Below the pieces are notes generated by a model. The model was not told the origin of the DNA, did not search any database, and saw nothing but the letters and a program-made list of their open reading frames with translations. Position numbers and translations under genes: made by a program. From Kordia aestuariivivens (GTDB lineage Bacteria; Bacteroidota; Bacteroidia; Flavobacteriales; Flavobacteriaceae), in the NCBI RefSeq assembly GCF_014397005.1, contig NZ_JACGWS010000007.1, positions 124,001 through 188,000 of the forward strand: 64,000 nt of DNA, written 5' to 3'. Shown here one piece after another: positions 8,604 through 18,077 of the stretch; position 1 is the first letter of the stretch; every line of letters starts with the position of its first letter.

Positions 8604-9785
8604 ATGAAAAATTACTTAGTATTTGGATTCGCACTTTTAGGGTTATTATCAATCACTTCTTGTGCTTCAGATGATACTGCCGACATTAACATCATAAATA
8701 ACGGTGGAACAACGCCCGTAACTCCAGGTTCAACAATATTTTTATCTGGTACATACACGGAAGATTTAACATTAGACATCAATAACTCTTACAAAGTTAA
8801 CGGATCATTAATCATGGAATCTGGTACTACATTAACAGTTCCTGCAGGAATGACCTTAGAAGCATTAGCTTCTGGAGCTGATGTGTATATTGCTATTTCT
8901 CAAGGTGCTAAAATCAATGCGGTAGGAACTGCAGCAAATCCAATTATCTTTACGTCTGATGCTTCTGCACCAACTGCTGGAGATTGGGGAGGATTAATTT
9001 TATTAGGAAGCGCGCCTATTAATTCTGTAGCTGGAACTGCAACAGCAACTTCTGAAATTGCGAGTTTACCTTACGGAGGAAATAATGCTGCTGATGACTC
9101 AGGAATTTTACGCTATGTACGTGTACAATATTCTGGTGGAGCTGCTGATGGACAATCTGAAAACAATGGAATTTCTTTCTACGGAGTTGGAAACGGAACC
9201 ACTGTTGAATACATTCAAGTTTTCGAAGGAAAAGATGATGGTGTTGAATTCTTTGGCGGAACAGTAAACGTAAACAATGTTTCTGTTGTAAATGCACAAG
9301 ATGATTCTATCGATTGGACAGAAGGATACACCGGAACTATTACGGATGCGTATGTAAAGCATGGAGCTGATCACGACAAAGGAATTGAAGCTGATGGTTT
9401 CAACACTGACATCGGAAACAACTCAAACCCAATCTACTTTTCTAGTCCAACATTAACAAACCTTACAATCATTGGTTTAGGGTCTGCTAACAGTAGTGAA
9501 GCAATTCGTTTAAGAGCTGGAACAAGAGCTACATTTACAAACGTAGTTTTACAAGGATACGCAGAAGGATTTGACTTAGATGGAAACGATACTGATAGCC
9601 CAACTGGAGCTGGAGTTACAAGTGGAGAAACTTCTGTTACAGATATTTTATTCACAGACATCACTTTGAAAGTAAAAAATGATACAGGAGTTATGTTTAC
9701 AGATGCTGACTTTATCACTGGTGACGGAAACGGAACTGGAACTGACTACGCTACTTGGGGCGCTGGTTGGACGGTAGGAAATTAA
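8604..9785 (+). CDS. Surface lipoprotein with right-handed beta-helix-like repeats
   Basis: A 393-residue lipoprotein with lipobox ITSC (residues 18-21) and a G/N/T-rich sequence of short beta-strands typical of a right-handed beta-helix or multicopper-free T9SS-like passenger (GDWGGLILLGSAPIN, YVRVQYSGG, VEYIQVFEGKDDGVEFFGG). It lies 40 bp behind the TonB receptor gene and is probably co-transcribed, ending at a strong hairpin terminator. Acidic clusters such as DDGVEFF and DDSIDW could bind calcium. I do not recognise an enzymatic active site; a role in ligand capture for the receptor is an inference from position. Confidence 0.75.
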   Translation: MKNYLVFGFALLGLLSITSCASDDTADINIINNGGTTPVTPGSTIFLSGTYTEDLTLDINNSYKVNGSLIMESGTTLTVPAGMTLEALASGADVYIAISQGAKINAVGTAANPIIFTSDASAPTAGDWGGLILLGSAPINSVAGTATATSEIASLPYGGNNAADDSGILRYVRVQYSGGAADGQSENNGISFYGVGNGTTVEYIQVFEGKDDGVEFFGGTVNVNNVSVVNAQDDSIDWTEGYTGTITDAYVKHGADHDKGIEADGFNTDIGNNSNPIYFSSPTLTNLTIIGLGSANSSEAIRLRAGTRATFTNVVLQGYAEGFDLDGNDTDSPTGAGVTSGETSVTDILFTDITLKVKNDTGVMFTDADFITGDGNGTGTDYATWGAGWTVGN

Positions 9786-9806
9786 TTCAAAAAAACATAC
9801 AAAATA

Positions 9807-9836
9807 AAAAACGCTTTCTGACTAGAAGGCGTTTTT
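9807..9836 (+). terminator. Rho-independent terminator after the beta-helix lipoprotein
   Basis: Thirteen-base arms (AAAAACGCTTTCT / AGAAGGCGTTTTT, one G-U pair) around a 4-base loop, ending in a T-run. Confidence 0.85.
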
Positions 9837-9923
9837 ACTGTTTATACAGTAATTCTTTTGCTATCAAATAGTTAAAACAACGTAGAAATACGCAAGTCTA
9901 GTATGACAATTCAAGTTCTTTTG

Positions 9924-9931
9924 TATATTTG
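9924..9931 (+). promoter_or_regulatory. -7 promoter element of the type IX secreted protein gene
   Basis: TATATTTG is a full match to TAnnTTTG and lies 36 bp upstream of ATG 9968, after a terminator, so this gene has its own transcript. Confidence 0.6.
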
Positions 9932-9967
9932 CACTATATATTATTATAAATAGTTAAAATATAACAT

Positions 9968-11794
9968 ATGATTAAAAATTACTTATTATTAGTTGCTTTG
10001 CTAATATCTACTGTCACTTTTGGACAGGTATTAGTTGAAGACTTTGATTATGGAACGACAGCTGGAGATTTAACTGCAGTAAGTGGTGGAGCATGGGTTC
10101 AACACTCAGGATCTACAGGACCAGTTGCGTATGTTGCTGCTCCTGCTAGTTTAACGATGGCTGGTTACCCTTCATCAGGAATTGGTGGACACGCAACGTA
10201 TTCAGGGACTTCTCAAGACGTAAATAGAGCTTTTACTGGAATTTCTTCTGGAACTGTCTATGGAAGTGCACTTATAAACTTAAGTGCTGTGGGTACAGGG
10301 AATTACTTTATGCACTTTAACTCTGGTGGTTTTAGAGCAAGAGTTGGAGCACAAGATGACGGTAGTGGAAATGTACTTTTTGGTATTGGAGCTAGTAGCT
10401 CTACACTAACGTACGGAACAACTCCTTACAGTTTAAATACAACATACTTATTAGTTTTCTCTTACGAGATTGCTACTGGAGTTTCTAACTTATATGTACT
10501 ATCTGCTGTAACTCCTACGGAGCCTGCAACGCCAGAAGCTACAAATACTGGAAGTACTGGAACAACAATTTCAGCGATTGCTTTCCGTCAATCTAGTAAC
10601 ATTCCAGCTGTAGCAATTGATGGTGTTCGTATTGCAACAAACTGGAACGAAATCATGAACAACTCTTCAGTTCCTTCATTAAGTATTGTAACGCCTGCTG
10701 ATGCTAGTGTGTTTGACCCAGGAACTTCAAATGTTGATGTAACTTTTACAACGCAAAACATTGATTTAATGATCGCTGGAAACCAAGTAAATGTAACAGT
10801 AGATGCAAATCCTACTGATGCTGATACTACAAGTCCTTACAGTGTCACTACAATGGATGGTGGTATGTACAACGTAACTGTTGAATTACTTGAAAACAAC
10901 ATGGTAGTTGATACGAAAATGGTATCTTTCTCTGTTGCAGCTATTACTCAAGTAACTAACATCACTGACTTACGTGCTGGAACTATTGGTGAATATTATG
11001 AACTAACTGGTCAAGCGTTCATTTCTTATATCGTAACAGAAGGAACAAGAAATCAAAAATACATCCAAGATGGTGCTGCTGGAATCTTAATTGATGATGT
11101 AGCAGGAACATTAAGTGCTCCTTTAAACATTGGAGACGGAATCATTGGATTACAAGGTCAATTATCTCAATTTGGTGGTGTATTACAATTTGTACCAACA
11201 GCAAATATACCTGGTGCAGCTACAACTGGAAACACAATAACTCCAATTGATGTAACTGTTTCTGATTTATTAACGAATGGTGAAACATACGAAAGTAGAT
11301 TAATTAGATTAATAGACGCAACTTTTGACGCTGGAGATGTTGGCGGAATGTTTGCTGACAACACAAACTATAATGTAACTGTAGTTGGTGGAACAGACAT
11401 GACTGTTTGTAGAGTTTCTTTTGGTGACGAAGACATCATCGGAAGTGTGATTCCTTCTACACATGTTAATATTATTGGTTTAGGAGGAGAGTTCAACGGA
11501 ACACGCCAAGTATTACCAAGATATGCTAGTGATATTGAAGATGCTTTAAGTACAGAAGAATTCGGAACTACATCTTTTAGCATGTATCCAAATCCTTCAA
11601 ACGGAAGTACAGTAACGATATCTTCTGCTTCAAACAATGCAAAAGACGTAAAAGTATACAGCATTATTGGAAGACAAGTAATCAATACTACAATTACAAA
11701 CACATTAGACGTTTCTGGTTTACAATCAGGAGTCTATGTAGTTCAAATTACAGAAAATGGTAAATCGGCTACTAAGAAATTAGTGATCAAGTAA
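9968..11794 (+). CDS. Type IX secreted protein with OB-fold-like domain and C-terminal sorting domain
   Basis: A 608-residue secreted protein. The signal peptide (residues 1-20, ending TVTFGQ) is followed by a jelly-roll-like region (to about 225), an Ig-like segment (SLSIVTPADASVFDPG..., about 238-325), an OB-fold-like domain of the type found beside Bacteroidota extracellular nucleases (TNITDLRAGTIGEYYELTGQ to ATY-like YASDIEDA, about 333-525), and a T9SS type A sorting domain (FSMYPNPSNG ... DVSGLQSGVYVVQI ... KKLVIK). No nuclease active site is visible. Its place beside the Pho-like genes suggests extracellular nutrient scavenging, but it has its own promoter and the link is inference. 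Confidence 0.85.
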   Translation: MIKNYLLLVALLISTVTFGQVLVEDFDYGTTAGDLTAVSGGAWVQHSGSTGPVAYVAAPASLTMAGYPSSGIGGHATYSGTSQDVNRAFTGISSGTVYGSALINLSAVGTGNYFMHFNSGGFRARVGAQDDGSGNVLFGIGASSSTLTYGTTPYSLNTTYLLVFSYEIATGVSNLYVLSAVTPTEPATPEATNTGSTGTTISAIAFRQSSNIPAVAIDGVRIATNWNEIMNNSSVPSLSIVTPADASVFDPGTSNVDVTFTTQNIDLMIAGNQVNVTVDANPTDADTTSPYSVTTMDGGMYNVTVELLENNMVVDTKMVSFSVAAITQVTNITDLRAGTIGEYYELTGQAFISYIVTEGTRNQKYIQDGAAGILIDDVAGTLSAPLNIGDGIIGLQGQLSQFGGVLQFVPTANIPGAATTGNTITPIDVTVSDLLTNGETYESRLIRLIDATFDAGDVGGMFADNTNYNVTVVGGTDMTVCRVSFGDEDIIGSVIPSTHVNIIGLGGEFNGTRQVLPRYASDIEDALSTEEFGTTSFSMYPNPSNGSTVTISSASNNAKDVKVYSIIGRQVINTTITNTLDVSGLQSGVYVVQITENGKSATKKLVIK

Positions 11795-11819
11795 TTTTAC
11801 CAAACACATATTACATACA

Positions 11820-11853
11820 AAAAAAGCATCTTGAAGTTTCAAGATGCTTTTTT
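11820..11853 (+). terminator. Rho-independent terminator after the type IX secreted protein
   Basis: Perfect 16-base arms (AAAAAAGCATCTTGAA and its complement) with a 2-base centre, ending in six T. Confidence 0.9.
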
Positions 11854-11879
11854 AATTTAGTGAAACTCAACTTTGAGAA

Positions 11880-11960
11880 GCTTATACTGAACTTGATTCA
11901 GTATCTATGACGCACACAAAGTTATTAGTTGAACTAATCCCGCTGAAAAGCGGGATCTTA
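11880..11960. repeat. Dispersed palindromes in the gap before the LuxE-like gene
   Basis: The 336-bp gap (11795-12130) holds ACTGAACTTGATTCAGT (about 11887-11903) and the hairpin ATCCCGCT-gaaa-AGCGGGAT (11937-11956). The first is a relative of the GAATCAAGTTCAAC repeats at 942 and 37005. I see no gene here. Confidence 0.5.
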
Positions 11961-12104
11961 TAATAGTTTGTATCAGTTTTGAGAAATCAACAAGACACAC
12001 TTAAGATTGTTAGCTTAGCTAGGTTCAGTTTTAAAAAGTCTAGAAAAGCATCATTCTGATTTTAATTCAGAATCCCATCAAACTAATTTTCTTCTTATTT
12101 TAAG

Positions 12105-12112
12105 TACTTTTG
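12105..12112 (+). promoter_or_regulatory. -7 promoter element of the LuxE-like gene
   Basis: TACTTTTG fits TAnnTTTG exactly, 18 bp before ATG 12131. The position also excludes an upstream TTG at 12110 as the start codon. Confidence 0.6.
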
Positions 12113-12130
12113 TCGTTTGAGCCTAAAAAA

Positions 12131-13108
12131 ATGAATTCCAATACTATTTTCAATATCACCGATGAAACAACTTTTGAAGCACTTGCGTTTCAAACGTTCA
12201 AACATCAATTTGAAAATAATGCTACCTATCGCTCATTTTGTGATTTACTATACATTCATCCAAGCGATATCAAAAAAATAGAAGACATTCCTTTTCTTCC
12301 CATCGAATTCTTTAAATCGCACGAAATTGTCTCCAACAACAACCCTATTCAAGAAACATTTACAAGTTCTGGAACTACGGGAAGCACACCAAGCAAGCAT
12401 CATGTAACAGATGTATCAATCTATGAAGAAAGCTATCTAAAAGGATTTGCACATTTCTATGGAAACATTGAAGACTATGTAATTTTGGCGCTATTGCCCA
12501 ATTATTTAGAACGCACTGGCTCTTCACTAGCCTATATGGTAAATGACCTCATCAAGCGAAGCAAACACGCAGAAAGTGATTTTTACTTACACGATTTAAA
12601 AGCGCTTACTGCACAACTCATCAAACTAGATCAAGAAGGAAAAAAAGTGCTCTTAATTGGCGTTTCTTTTGCCTTATTAGATTTGATTGAAATAACTCAA
12701 TTCCAGCTAAAGCATACCATTATTATGGAAACTGGCGGCATGAAAGGTCGCAGAAAAGAAATGATTCGCGCAGAATTGCATCAACAGCTTTGTGAAGGTT
12801 TTGGCGTGACCGAAATTCATTCCGAATACGGCATGACCGAACTACTTTCACAAGGATATTCCAAAGGAAACGGAATCTTTCAAACGCCGCCTTGGATGAA
12901 AATCTTCACGCGCGATCCTGAAGATACCTTAACAATTCAACCCAACGGAAAATCGGGTGGCATCAATGTAATCGATTTAGCAAACATTAATTCTTGTGCT
13001 TTTATTGCTACGCAAGATTTAGGAAAAGTGCATGCTGATAACTCTTTTGAAATTCTAGGACGCTTTGATCATTCGGATATCAGAGGTTGTAATTTAATGG
13101 TGTTTTAA
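12131..13108 (+). CDS. LuxE-like acyl-protein synthetase / acyltransferase
   Basis: A 325-residue ANL-type adenylating enzyme of the LuxE (long-chain-fatty-acid-protein ligase) family. The phosphate-binding loop is FTSSGTTGSTPSKH (about residues 75-88), with later motifs METGGMKGRRKEM and SEYGMTELLSQGY that form the acyl-adenylate site. In luminous bacteria LuxE activates fatty acids for the reductase; here no lux genes are near, and flavobacteria commonly carry this protein alone. The acyl substrate is unknown. A TAnnTTTG box 18 bp upstream supports the ATG at 12131. Confidence 0.82.
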   Translation: MNSNTIFNITDETTFEALAFQTFKHQFENNATYRSFCDLLYIHPSDIKKIEDIPFLPIEFFKSHEIVSNNNPIQETFTSSGTTGSTPSKHHVTDVSIYEESYLKGFAHFYGNIEDYVILALLPNYLERTGSSLAYMVNDLIKRSKHAESDFYLHDLKALTAQLIKLDQEGKKVLLIGVSFALLDLIEITQFQLKHTIIMETGGMKGRRKEMIRAELHQQLCEGFGVTEIHSEYGMTELLSQGYSKGNGIFQTPPWMKIFTRDPEDTLTIQPNGKSGGINVIDLANINSCAFIATQDLGKVHADNSFEILGRFDHSDIRGCNLMVF

Positions 13109-13176
13109 CTCAAAATGAACAAACTACGCTTCAATTTGTAATCAATCGTTTTATTCTTCGACTTAAATGTTAAATA

Positions 13177-13196
13177 ATTTCTATCTTAATAGAAAT
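13177..13196. promoter_or_regulatory. Perfect palindrome upstream of the Rieske-glutamate synthase gene
   Basis: ATTTCTAT-ctta-ATAGAAAT lies 20 bp before ATG 13217. It could be an operator or a small 5' hairpin; it has no T-run. Confidence 0.35.
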
Positions 13197-13216
13197 CTAA
13201 CAACCAACCACAAAAT

Positions 13217-14833
13217 ATGTCGAAAACATTCATAGAAATTGCTAAAATTTCTCAACTCAAAGAAAAAGAACCTACACACGCATTAGTCCTAAACACTGAC
13301 TTAGTCATTATAAAATTTGAAAAAAATATCTCTATTTTATACGGAAGATGTTTGCATCGTGGTGCGTTAATGTCGGATGGTTTTATAGAAGGAGATAATT
13401 TAATCTGCGGGCTGCACGGCTGGGATTACAGATACGACACAGGCGTTAGTGAATACAATGATGCTGAAAAACTACATAAATTCACAACACATATAAATGG
13501 CGATATCATATCAGTTGATGAAACTGAAATTGAAGCATTTCAAATACAACATCCACAACCATTTAAACGAGATGAATATCTTGGTACGTATGCAGACACA
13601 CACCCAGAAGCTACAGAACCATATACTGGTTTCATAAAAGATTTAGCTAAAAACGGATTAAAAAACCATGGACATCACGGACCTTCATCTTCCATGGGCG
13701 TTGATAGAAATACATTGCCAAAATGGGAAGAAATCCAATTTCTTCCTGCGCAACTTTCCAGAAGACCTTTATTAGATCATGATGTTGTAAACACACAAGT
13801 TATTATTGGCTCAAAAGCTAAAAAACCGCTTCATTTAGAAATGCCCGTTTTTGTATCTGACATGAGTTTTGGAGCATTATCAAAAGAAGCTAAAATAGCA
13901 CTTTCAAAAGGTGCTGAACTCAGCGGAACAGGAATTTGTTCGGGTGAAGGCGGAATGCTTCCAGAAGAACAACAAAACAACTCACGCTACTTTTACGAAT
14001 TAGCTTCCGGAAAATTTGGCTTCTCTTGGGAAAAAGTAAAAAAAGCACAAGCCTTTCATTTCAAAGGTGGACAAGGTGCCAAAACAGGAACTGGCGGACA
14101 CTTACCTGGGGCTAAAGTTACCAAAGAAATTGCCGAAGTTCGCGGATTAAAAGAAGGAGAAGCCGCAATTTCGCCAGCTGCTTTCCCAGATTTATTCACG
14201 GTAAATGACTTCAAAGCTTTTGCAGAAGAAGTAAGAGAACATACAGGAGGAATTCCGATCGGTTTCAAAATTGCTGCCAGCAGAATTGAAAACGATATTG
14301 ACTTCGCATTAGCCGTAGGTGTAGATTATATTATTTTAGATGGACGTGGCGGCGGAACAGGTTCGGCTCCAAACATTTTAAGAGACAACATCAATGTACC
14401 AACAATTCCTGCATTAGCAAGAGCCAGAAAACACTTAGACAAGGTAGGCGCAAAAGATGTAACACTCGTTATTACGGGCGGTTTACGCGTTGCGGAAGAC
14501 TTTGCAAAAGCGATGATGCTTGGTGCAGATGCTATTGCAGTATCAAACTCAGCATTACAAGCAATTGGTTGTTTAGGAATGCGTGCTTGCGGAAGCAACA
14601 ATTGTCCTGTTGGAATTGCAACACAAAAAGAAAACTTGCGCTCGCGACTTATCATTGATCAATCGGCAAAGCAACTTTTTAACTTTTTTACAGCTTCCAA
14701 TGATCTCTTAAAAGTAGTTGCAAGAGCTTGCGGACATGATGACATCAAGAAATTCAACTTTTCAGATTTGAGCACATTAAATCTAGAAATACATAAACTC
14801 ACAGGCATACAATATGCAGGCGTAAATCCATAA
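13217..14833 (+). CDS. Rieske-domain / FMN-dependent glutamate synthase-family fusion protein
   Basis: A 538-residue two-domain protein. Residues 1-110 form a Rieske domain with ligands Cys45-x-His47 and Cys64-x2-His67 (GRCLHRG, CGLHGWDY). Residues about 150-530 form the FMN-binding GltB-type TIM barrel: FVSDMSFGALS, SGEGGMLPEE, FKGGQGAKTGTGGHLPG, LDGRGGGTGSAPN and the [3Fe-4S] motif CGSNNCPVGIATQ. No glutaminase domain is present, so it is a glutamate synthase-like oxidoreductase rather than a full GOGAT. The fused Rieske domain presumably delivers electrons. It has no obvious operon partner apart from the LuxE-like gene 108 bp upstream. Confidence 0.88.
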   Translation: MSKTFIEIAKISQLKEKEPTHALVLNTDLVIIKFEKNISILYGRCLHRGALMSDGFIEGDNLICGLHGWDYRYDTGVSEYNDAEKLHKFTTHINGDIISVDETEIEAFQIQHPQPFKRDEYLGTYADTHPEATEPYTGFIKDLAKNGLKNHGHHGPSSSMGVDRNTLPKWEEIQFLPAQLSRRPLLDHDVVNTQVIIGSKAKKPLHLEMPVFVSDMSFGALSKEAKIALSKGAELSGTGICSGEGGMLPEEQQNNSRYFYELASGKFGFSWEKVKKAQAFHFKGGQGAKTGTGGHLPGAKVTKEIAEVRGLKEGEAAISPAAFPDLFTVNDFKAFAEEVREHTGGIPIGFKIAASRIENDIDFALAVGVDYIILDGRGGGTGSAPNILRDNINVPTIPALARARKHLDKVGAKDVTLVITGGLRVAEDFAKAMMLGADAIAVSNSALQAIGCLGMRACGSNNCPVGIATQKENLRSRLIIDQSAKQLFNFFTASNDLLKVVARACGHDDIKKFNFSDLSTLNLEIHKLTGIQYAGVNP

Positions 14834-14970
14834 ATAAAAAAGGCGTTTTCTAAGCCCGTTATTTTAATAGTTTTTTAACATGATCACGCTGAAAGGTTTA
14901 CACATAAAAAACGACTTAACTAAAGAGATTTTTCATCTCAAATTAATTTAGTTATTTAATAAATTCAAAA

Positions 14971-15013
14971 AGCCCTAAATATCGTCCTACTACAGATATT
15001 CAGGGCTTGTTTT
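14971..15013. terminator. Bidirectional terminator between the glutamate synthase-like gene and tyrS
   Basis: Arms AGCCCTAAATATC and GATATTCAGGGCT (one mismatch) around an 11-base loop, with A-rich and T-rich flanks, between convergent genes. Confidence 0.7.
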
Positions 15014-15129
15014 ATTCTTTTTGAAATCTAATCAAAACGTCTTTGCGAGAATTTTGAAAAAATTTATGGAAATCTGCTTCTTTAGTAACAGATTACTTCG
15101 TCATACTTCCCCGTTAATGGCGAATCATA

Positions 15130-15205
15130 ATATCCAACAGTGTTAGCTGTCTAACAATCTAAGAGCGAAGCGATCCAAAAGATTCCCGCCTACGCGGGAA
15201 CGAAT
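15130..15205. repeat. Dispersed repeat with TTCCCGC/GCGGGAA palindrome
   Basis: The palindrome TTCCCGC-ctac-GCGGGAA (15183-15200) is flanked by GCGAAGCGATCC-type sequence. Copies of both parts lie at 41341-41392 and 44335-44430. The rest of the 372-bp gap (14834-15205) holds only the terminator and no gene. Confidence 0.65.
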
Positions 15206-16507
15206 CTATTTAACAATCAACAAGAAATTCTTCTTCTTTCCACGCTGAATTACAACAAACTTATCATTAATCAAATCGTCAGTGGTAATCTTATAATCTT
15301 CTTTAACTTTCGTTTTATTTACTGCAACTGAGTTTTCTTTCAACGCTCTCCGCGCTTCTCCATTGGAAGCTAAGAAATTTGTTTTTGCCGATAACGCAGC
15401 AATCATATCCAAACCTTCTTCAATATCAGCACGTTCAATTTCCGCTTGCGGAACACCTTCAAATACATCTAATAAGGTTTGTTCGTCCAACTGCTTCAAA
15501 TCATCCGAAGTCGATTTTCCAAAAAGAATTTGCGTTGCTTTCAATGCATTTTCTAACGCTTCTGTTCCATGAACCAACGTTGTAACTTCTTCCGCTAAAC
15601 GTTTTTGTAAAGTACGTCTTCCAGGATCTTCGTTGTGTTCAGCAATTAAACCATCAACCGTTTCTTTATCTAAAAATGTAAAGATTTTAATATATTTTTC
15701 TGCATCTGCATCCGAAGCGTTGAACCAAAATTGGTAAAATTTATATACTGACGTTTTATCTGCATCTAACCAAACATTTCCGCCAGCCGTTTTTCCAAAC
15801 TTCGTTCCATCTGCTTTTGTAATTAACGGACAGGTCATTGCGTATGCTTTTGCAGCTTGTTCCGTGTTCATTCTACGCACCAATTCGGTTCCGGTGGTAA
15901 TATTTCCCCATTGATCCGATCCGCCCATTTGTAACAAACAATTGTGTTCTTTGTGTAAATGGTAAAAATCGTATCCTTGAATTAATTGGTATGTAAACTC
16001 AGTAAACGACATTCCAACACCTTCTTCGCCTACGCGTTTCTTTACCGAATCTTTCGCCATCATGTAATTTACCGTAATTCGTTTTCCAACATCACGTGCA
16101 AAATCGATAAAAGAGAAATCTTTCATCCAATCGTAATTATTTACTAAGATTGGTGCATTTTCAGCATTCGAATTAAAATCTAAAAAACGAGACAATACAC
16201 GCTTGATTCCAGCAACATTTTTTGCCAAAATATCTTCTGTTAATAAATTACGCTCGTCTGACTTTCCTGATGGATCTCCAATCATTCCCGTAGCACCACC
16301 AACCAATGCAATTGGCTTATGTCCAGCTTTATACAAATGCATCAATAAAATAATAGGAACCATATTTCCAATATGTAATGAATCTGATGTTGGGTCAAAT
16401 CCAACATACGCAGTCGTCATTTCTTTGTTCAATTGTTCTTCTGTTCCTGGCATGATATCGTGCATCATTCCTCTCCAACGTAATTCTTCTACTAAATTAT
16501 AATTCAT
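15206..16507 (-). CDS. tyrS: Tyrosyl-tRNA synthetase
   Basis: A 433-residue class I aminoacyl-tRNA synthetase that charges tRNA-Tyr. The HIGH-like motif is SLHIGNM (about residues 40-46) and the KMSKS-like loop is KFGKTAGGN (about 238-246); the tyrosine pocket motif is seen in [11 protein letters not shown] with [11 protein letters not shown]. The C-terminal 70 residues form an S4-like RNA-binding domain ([15 protein letters not shown]). Length and motifs are those of the standard bacterial TyrRS. The gene is monocistronic and divergent from the epimerase gene at 16573. Confidence 0.97.
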   Translation of the reverse strand: MNYNLVEELRWRGMMHDIMPGTEEQLNKEMTTAYVGFDPTSDSLHIGNMVPIILLMHLYKAGHKPIALVGGATGMIGDPSGKSDERNLLTEDILAKNVAGIKRVLSRFLDFNSNAENAPILVNNYDWMKDFSFIDFARDVGKRITVNYMMAKDSVKKRVGEEGVGMSFTEFTYQLIQGYDFYHLHKEHNCLLQMGGSDQWGNITTGTELVRRMNTEQAAKAYAMTCPLITKADGTKFGKTAGGNVWLDADKTSVYKFYQFWFNASDADAEKYIKIFTFLDKETVDGLIAEHNEDPGRRTLQKRLAEEVTTLVHGTEALENALKATQILFGKSTSDDLKQLDEQTLLDVFEGVPQAEIERADIEEGLDMIAALSAKTNFLASNGEARRALKENSVAVNKTKVKEDYKITTDDLINDKFVVIQRGKKKNFLLIVK

Positions 16508-16572
16508 TTGTAAATTCTTTTTAAGCTTCGCAAAGATATAAAAGTGAAAAGAAAAAAGATTATTTTAGTAGC

Positions 16573-17577
16573 ATGATATTAGTTACTGGTGGAACTGGAT
16601 TGGTTGGCGCGCATTTATTGGCGTATTTGGCAAAAAACGAACAACATATTAAGGCAATTTATAGAACGCCTGATAAGTTGGAAGCGGTCAAAAAAGTATT
16701 TTCGTATTATTTTGATGATGCAATTCCTTTTTTTGATAAAATTGAATGGTTTAAAGCGGATGTAACCGATGTTCCATCACTAGAACTTGTATTTCCTAAC
16801 GTAACACATGTATATCATGTAGCAGCATTCATTTCGTTTGATCCGAAAGATTTTGATGTGTTGCGAAAGATTAATATTGAAGGAACTGCCAATATTGTAA
16901 ATTTATGTATTGGATACGGCGTGAAAAAACTCTGCTTTGTGAGTTCTATTGCTGCGGTTGGCGAAAATGAAGATCCTACCATTCCGATTACGGAAGAAAC
17001 ACACTGGAATCCAGAAGCAGATAATAATGTATATGCCATTTCAAAATACGGCTCAGAAATGGAAGTTTGGCGTGGTTCGCAAGAAGGTTTAGAGGTTGTC
17101 ATTGTAAATCCTGCAATTATTCTAGGCGCTGGATTTTGGCGTTCGGGAAGCGGTTCGTTATTTAGAGCCATCAAAAAAGGACTCAAGTATTATACCAAAG
17201 GAATTTTGAGTTATGTAGATATAAAAGATGTTGTTTCCGTGATGATTCAATTGATGAATAGCGATATAAAAAGTGAACGTTTTATTTTGGTTGGCGAAAA
17301 TTGGACGCTGGAAAAATTCACGAAAGTGACCGCAAAAGCATTACAAGTAAAACCGCCTGAAAAAGAAGCAGGTTCATTTTTATTAGGATTTGCGTGGCGA
17401 ATGGATTGGTGGCGACAATTTTTTACTGGAAAAAGACGAAAGTTGACAAAACAAACCGCGCAATCTATACAATCGCAAGCATTTTTTGATAGTAGTAAAA
17501 TTCAAAACACCTTAAATTTTACATTTACGCCCGTGGAAGAAAGCATTGAACGTGTGAGTAAACGGTATGATGGTTAG
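16573..17577 (+). CDS. NAD-dependent epimerase/dehydratase (extended SDR)
   Basis: A 334-residue extended short-chain dehydrogenase. The nucleotide-binding motif VTGGTGLVGAHLL (residues 4-16) and the catalytic Ser (FVSSIAAVG) and YAISK pair (about 155-159) are present. NPAIILGAGFWRSGSGSLFRAI resembles dihydroflavonol reductase-like members. The substrate is not predictable; sugar or isoprenoid alcohol are both possible. It is convergent with the DUF4296 gene, 38 bp apart. Confidence 0.85.
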   Translation: MILVTGGTGLVGAHLLAYLAKNEQHIKAIYRTPDKLEAVKKVFSYYFDDAIPFFDKIEWFKADVTDVPSLELVFPNVTHVYHVAAFISFDPKDFDVLRKINIEGTANIVNLCIGYGVKKLCFVSSIAAVGENEDPTIPITEETHWNPEADNNVYAISKYGSEMEVWRGSQEGLEVVIVNPAIILGAGFWRSGSGSLFRAIKKGLKYYTKGILSYVDIKDVVSVMIQLMNSDIKSERFILVGENWTLEKFTKVTAKALQVKPPEKEAGSFLLGFAWRMDWWRQFFTGKRRKLTKQTAQSIQSQAFFDSSKIQNTLNFTFTPVEESIERVSKRYDG

Positions 17578-17615
17578 CTTTTTAATTAATAGAAACTCAC
17601 ATCAAAATTACAGCA

Positions 17616-18077
17616 CTATTTCTTCTTCTTCGCTTGGTCAAACTTTGGCTTTGGCAAGGTATCATTTTTCTTTCTCTCTGCTTCTTTCGCTGCCTTTTTT
17701 GCTGCTTGCACTGAATCTCTACGTTTTTGTTCTGCATCAAGTTCTTTTCCAACGTCTTTGCGCTCTTTTTGGAGTCGTGTAGCTACCAAACCATAAATTT
17801 CGTTGTATATCATCGGATTTGCCGCATAATAGTTATTGCTACTTAAAAATTGCAAACTATCCGTTTCATGTTTTTTATACAAATAGGTGTCCAAATGCAT
17901 GTTGTTCTCTTCCAATTTCTTTTTGTTCACACCCTTGATAGAATTCATCAACGTTACGTCGTATAAGATTTCCGCCATTTTTTCCTTAGATAATAAATTA
18001 TCAGGTTTTGGCACGGCTTCTTCTCTACAAGAAACCGCAATCAATGCAATAATTAAACACCAAATATATTTTTTCAT
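17616..18077 (-). CDS. DUF4296 lipoprotein
   Basis: A 153-residue lipoprotein with lipobox AVSC (residues 14-17). The N-terminal 110 residues form a helical DUF4296 domain (LLSKEKMAEILYDVTLMNSI), and the last 45 are a lysine/alanine-rich tail, probably coiled-coil or disordered. DUF4296 genes regularly follow dihydroorotase in Flavobacteriia; the function is unknown. Its start codon overlaps the pyrC stop by four bases. Confidence 0.82.
   Translation of the reverse strand: MKKYIWCLIIALIAVSCREEAVPKPDNLLSKEKMAEILYDVTLMNSIKGVNKKKLEENNMHLDTYLYKKHETDSLQFLSSNNYYAANPMIYNEIYGLVATRLQKERKDVGKELDAEQKRRDSVQAAKKAAKEAERKKNDTLPKPKFDQAKKKK

Noticed and set aside
12131-13108. Luciferase operon
   Set aside because: Only a LuxE-like protein is present; luxA, B, C and D are absent in the surroundings.
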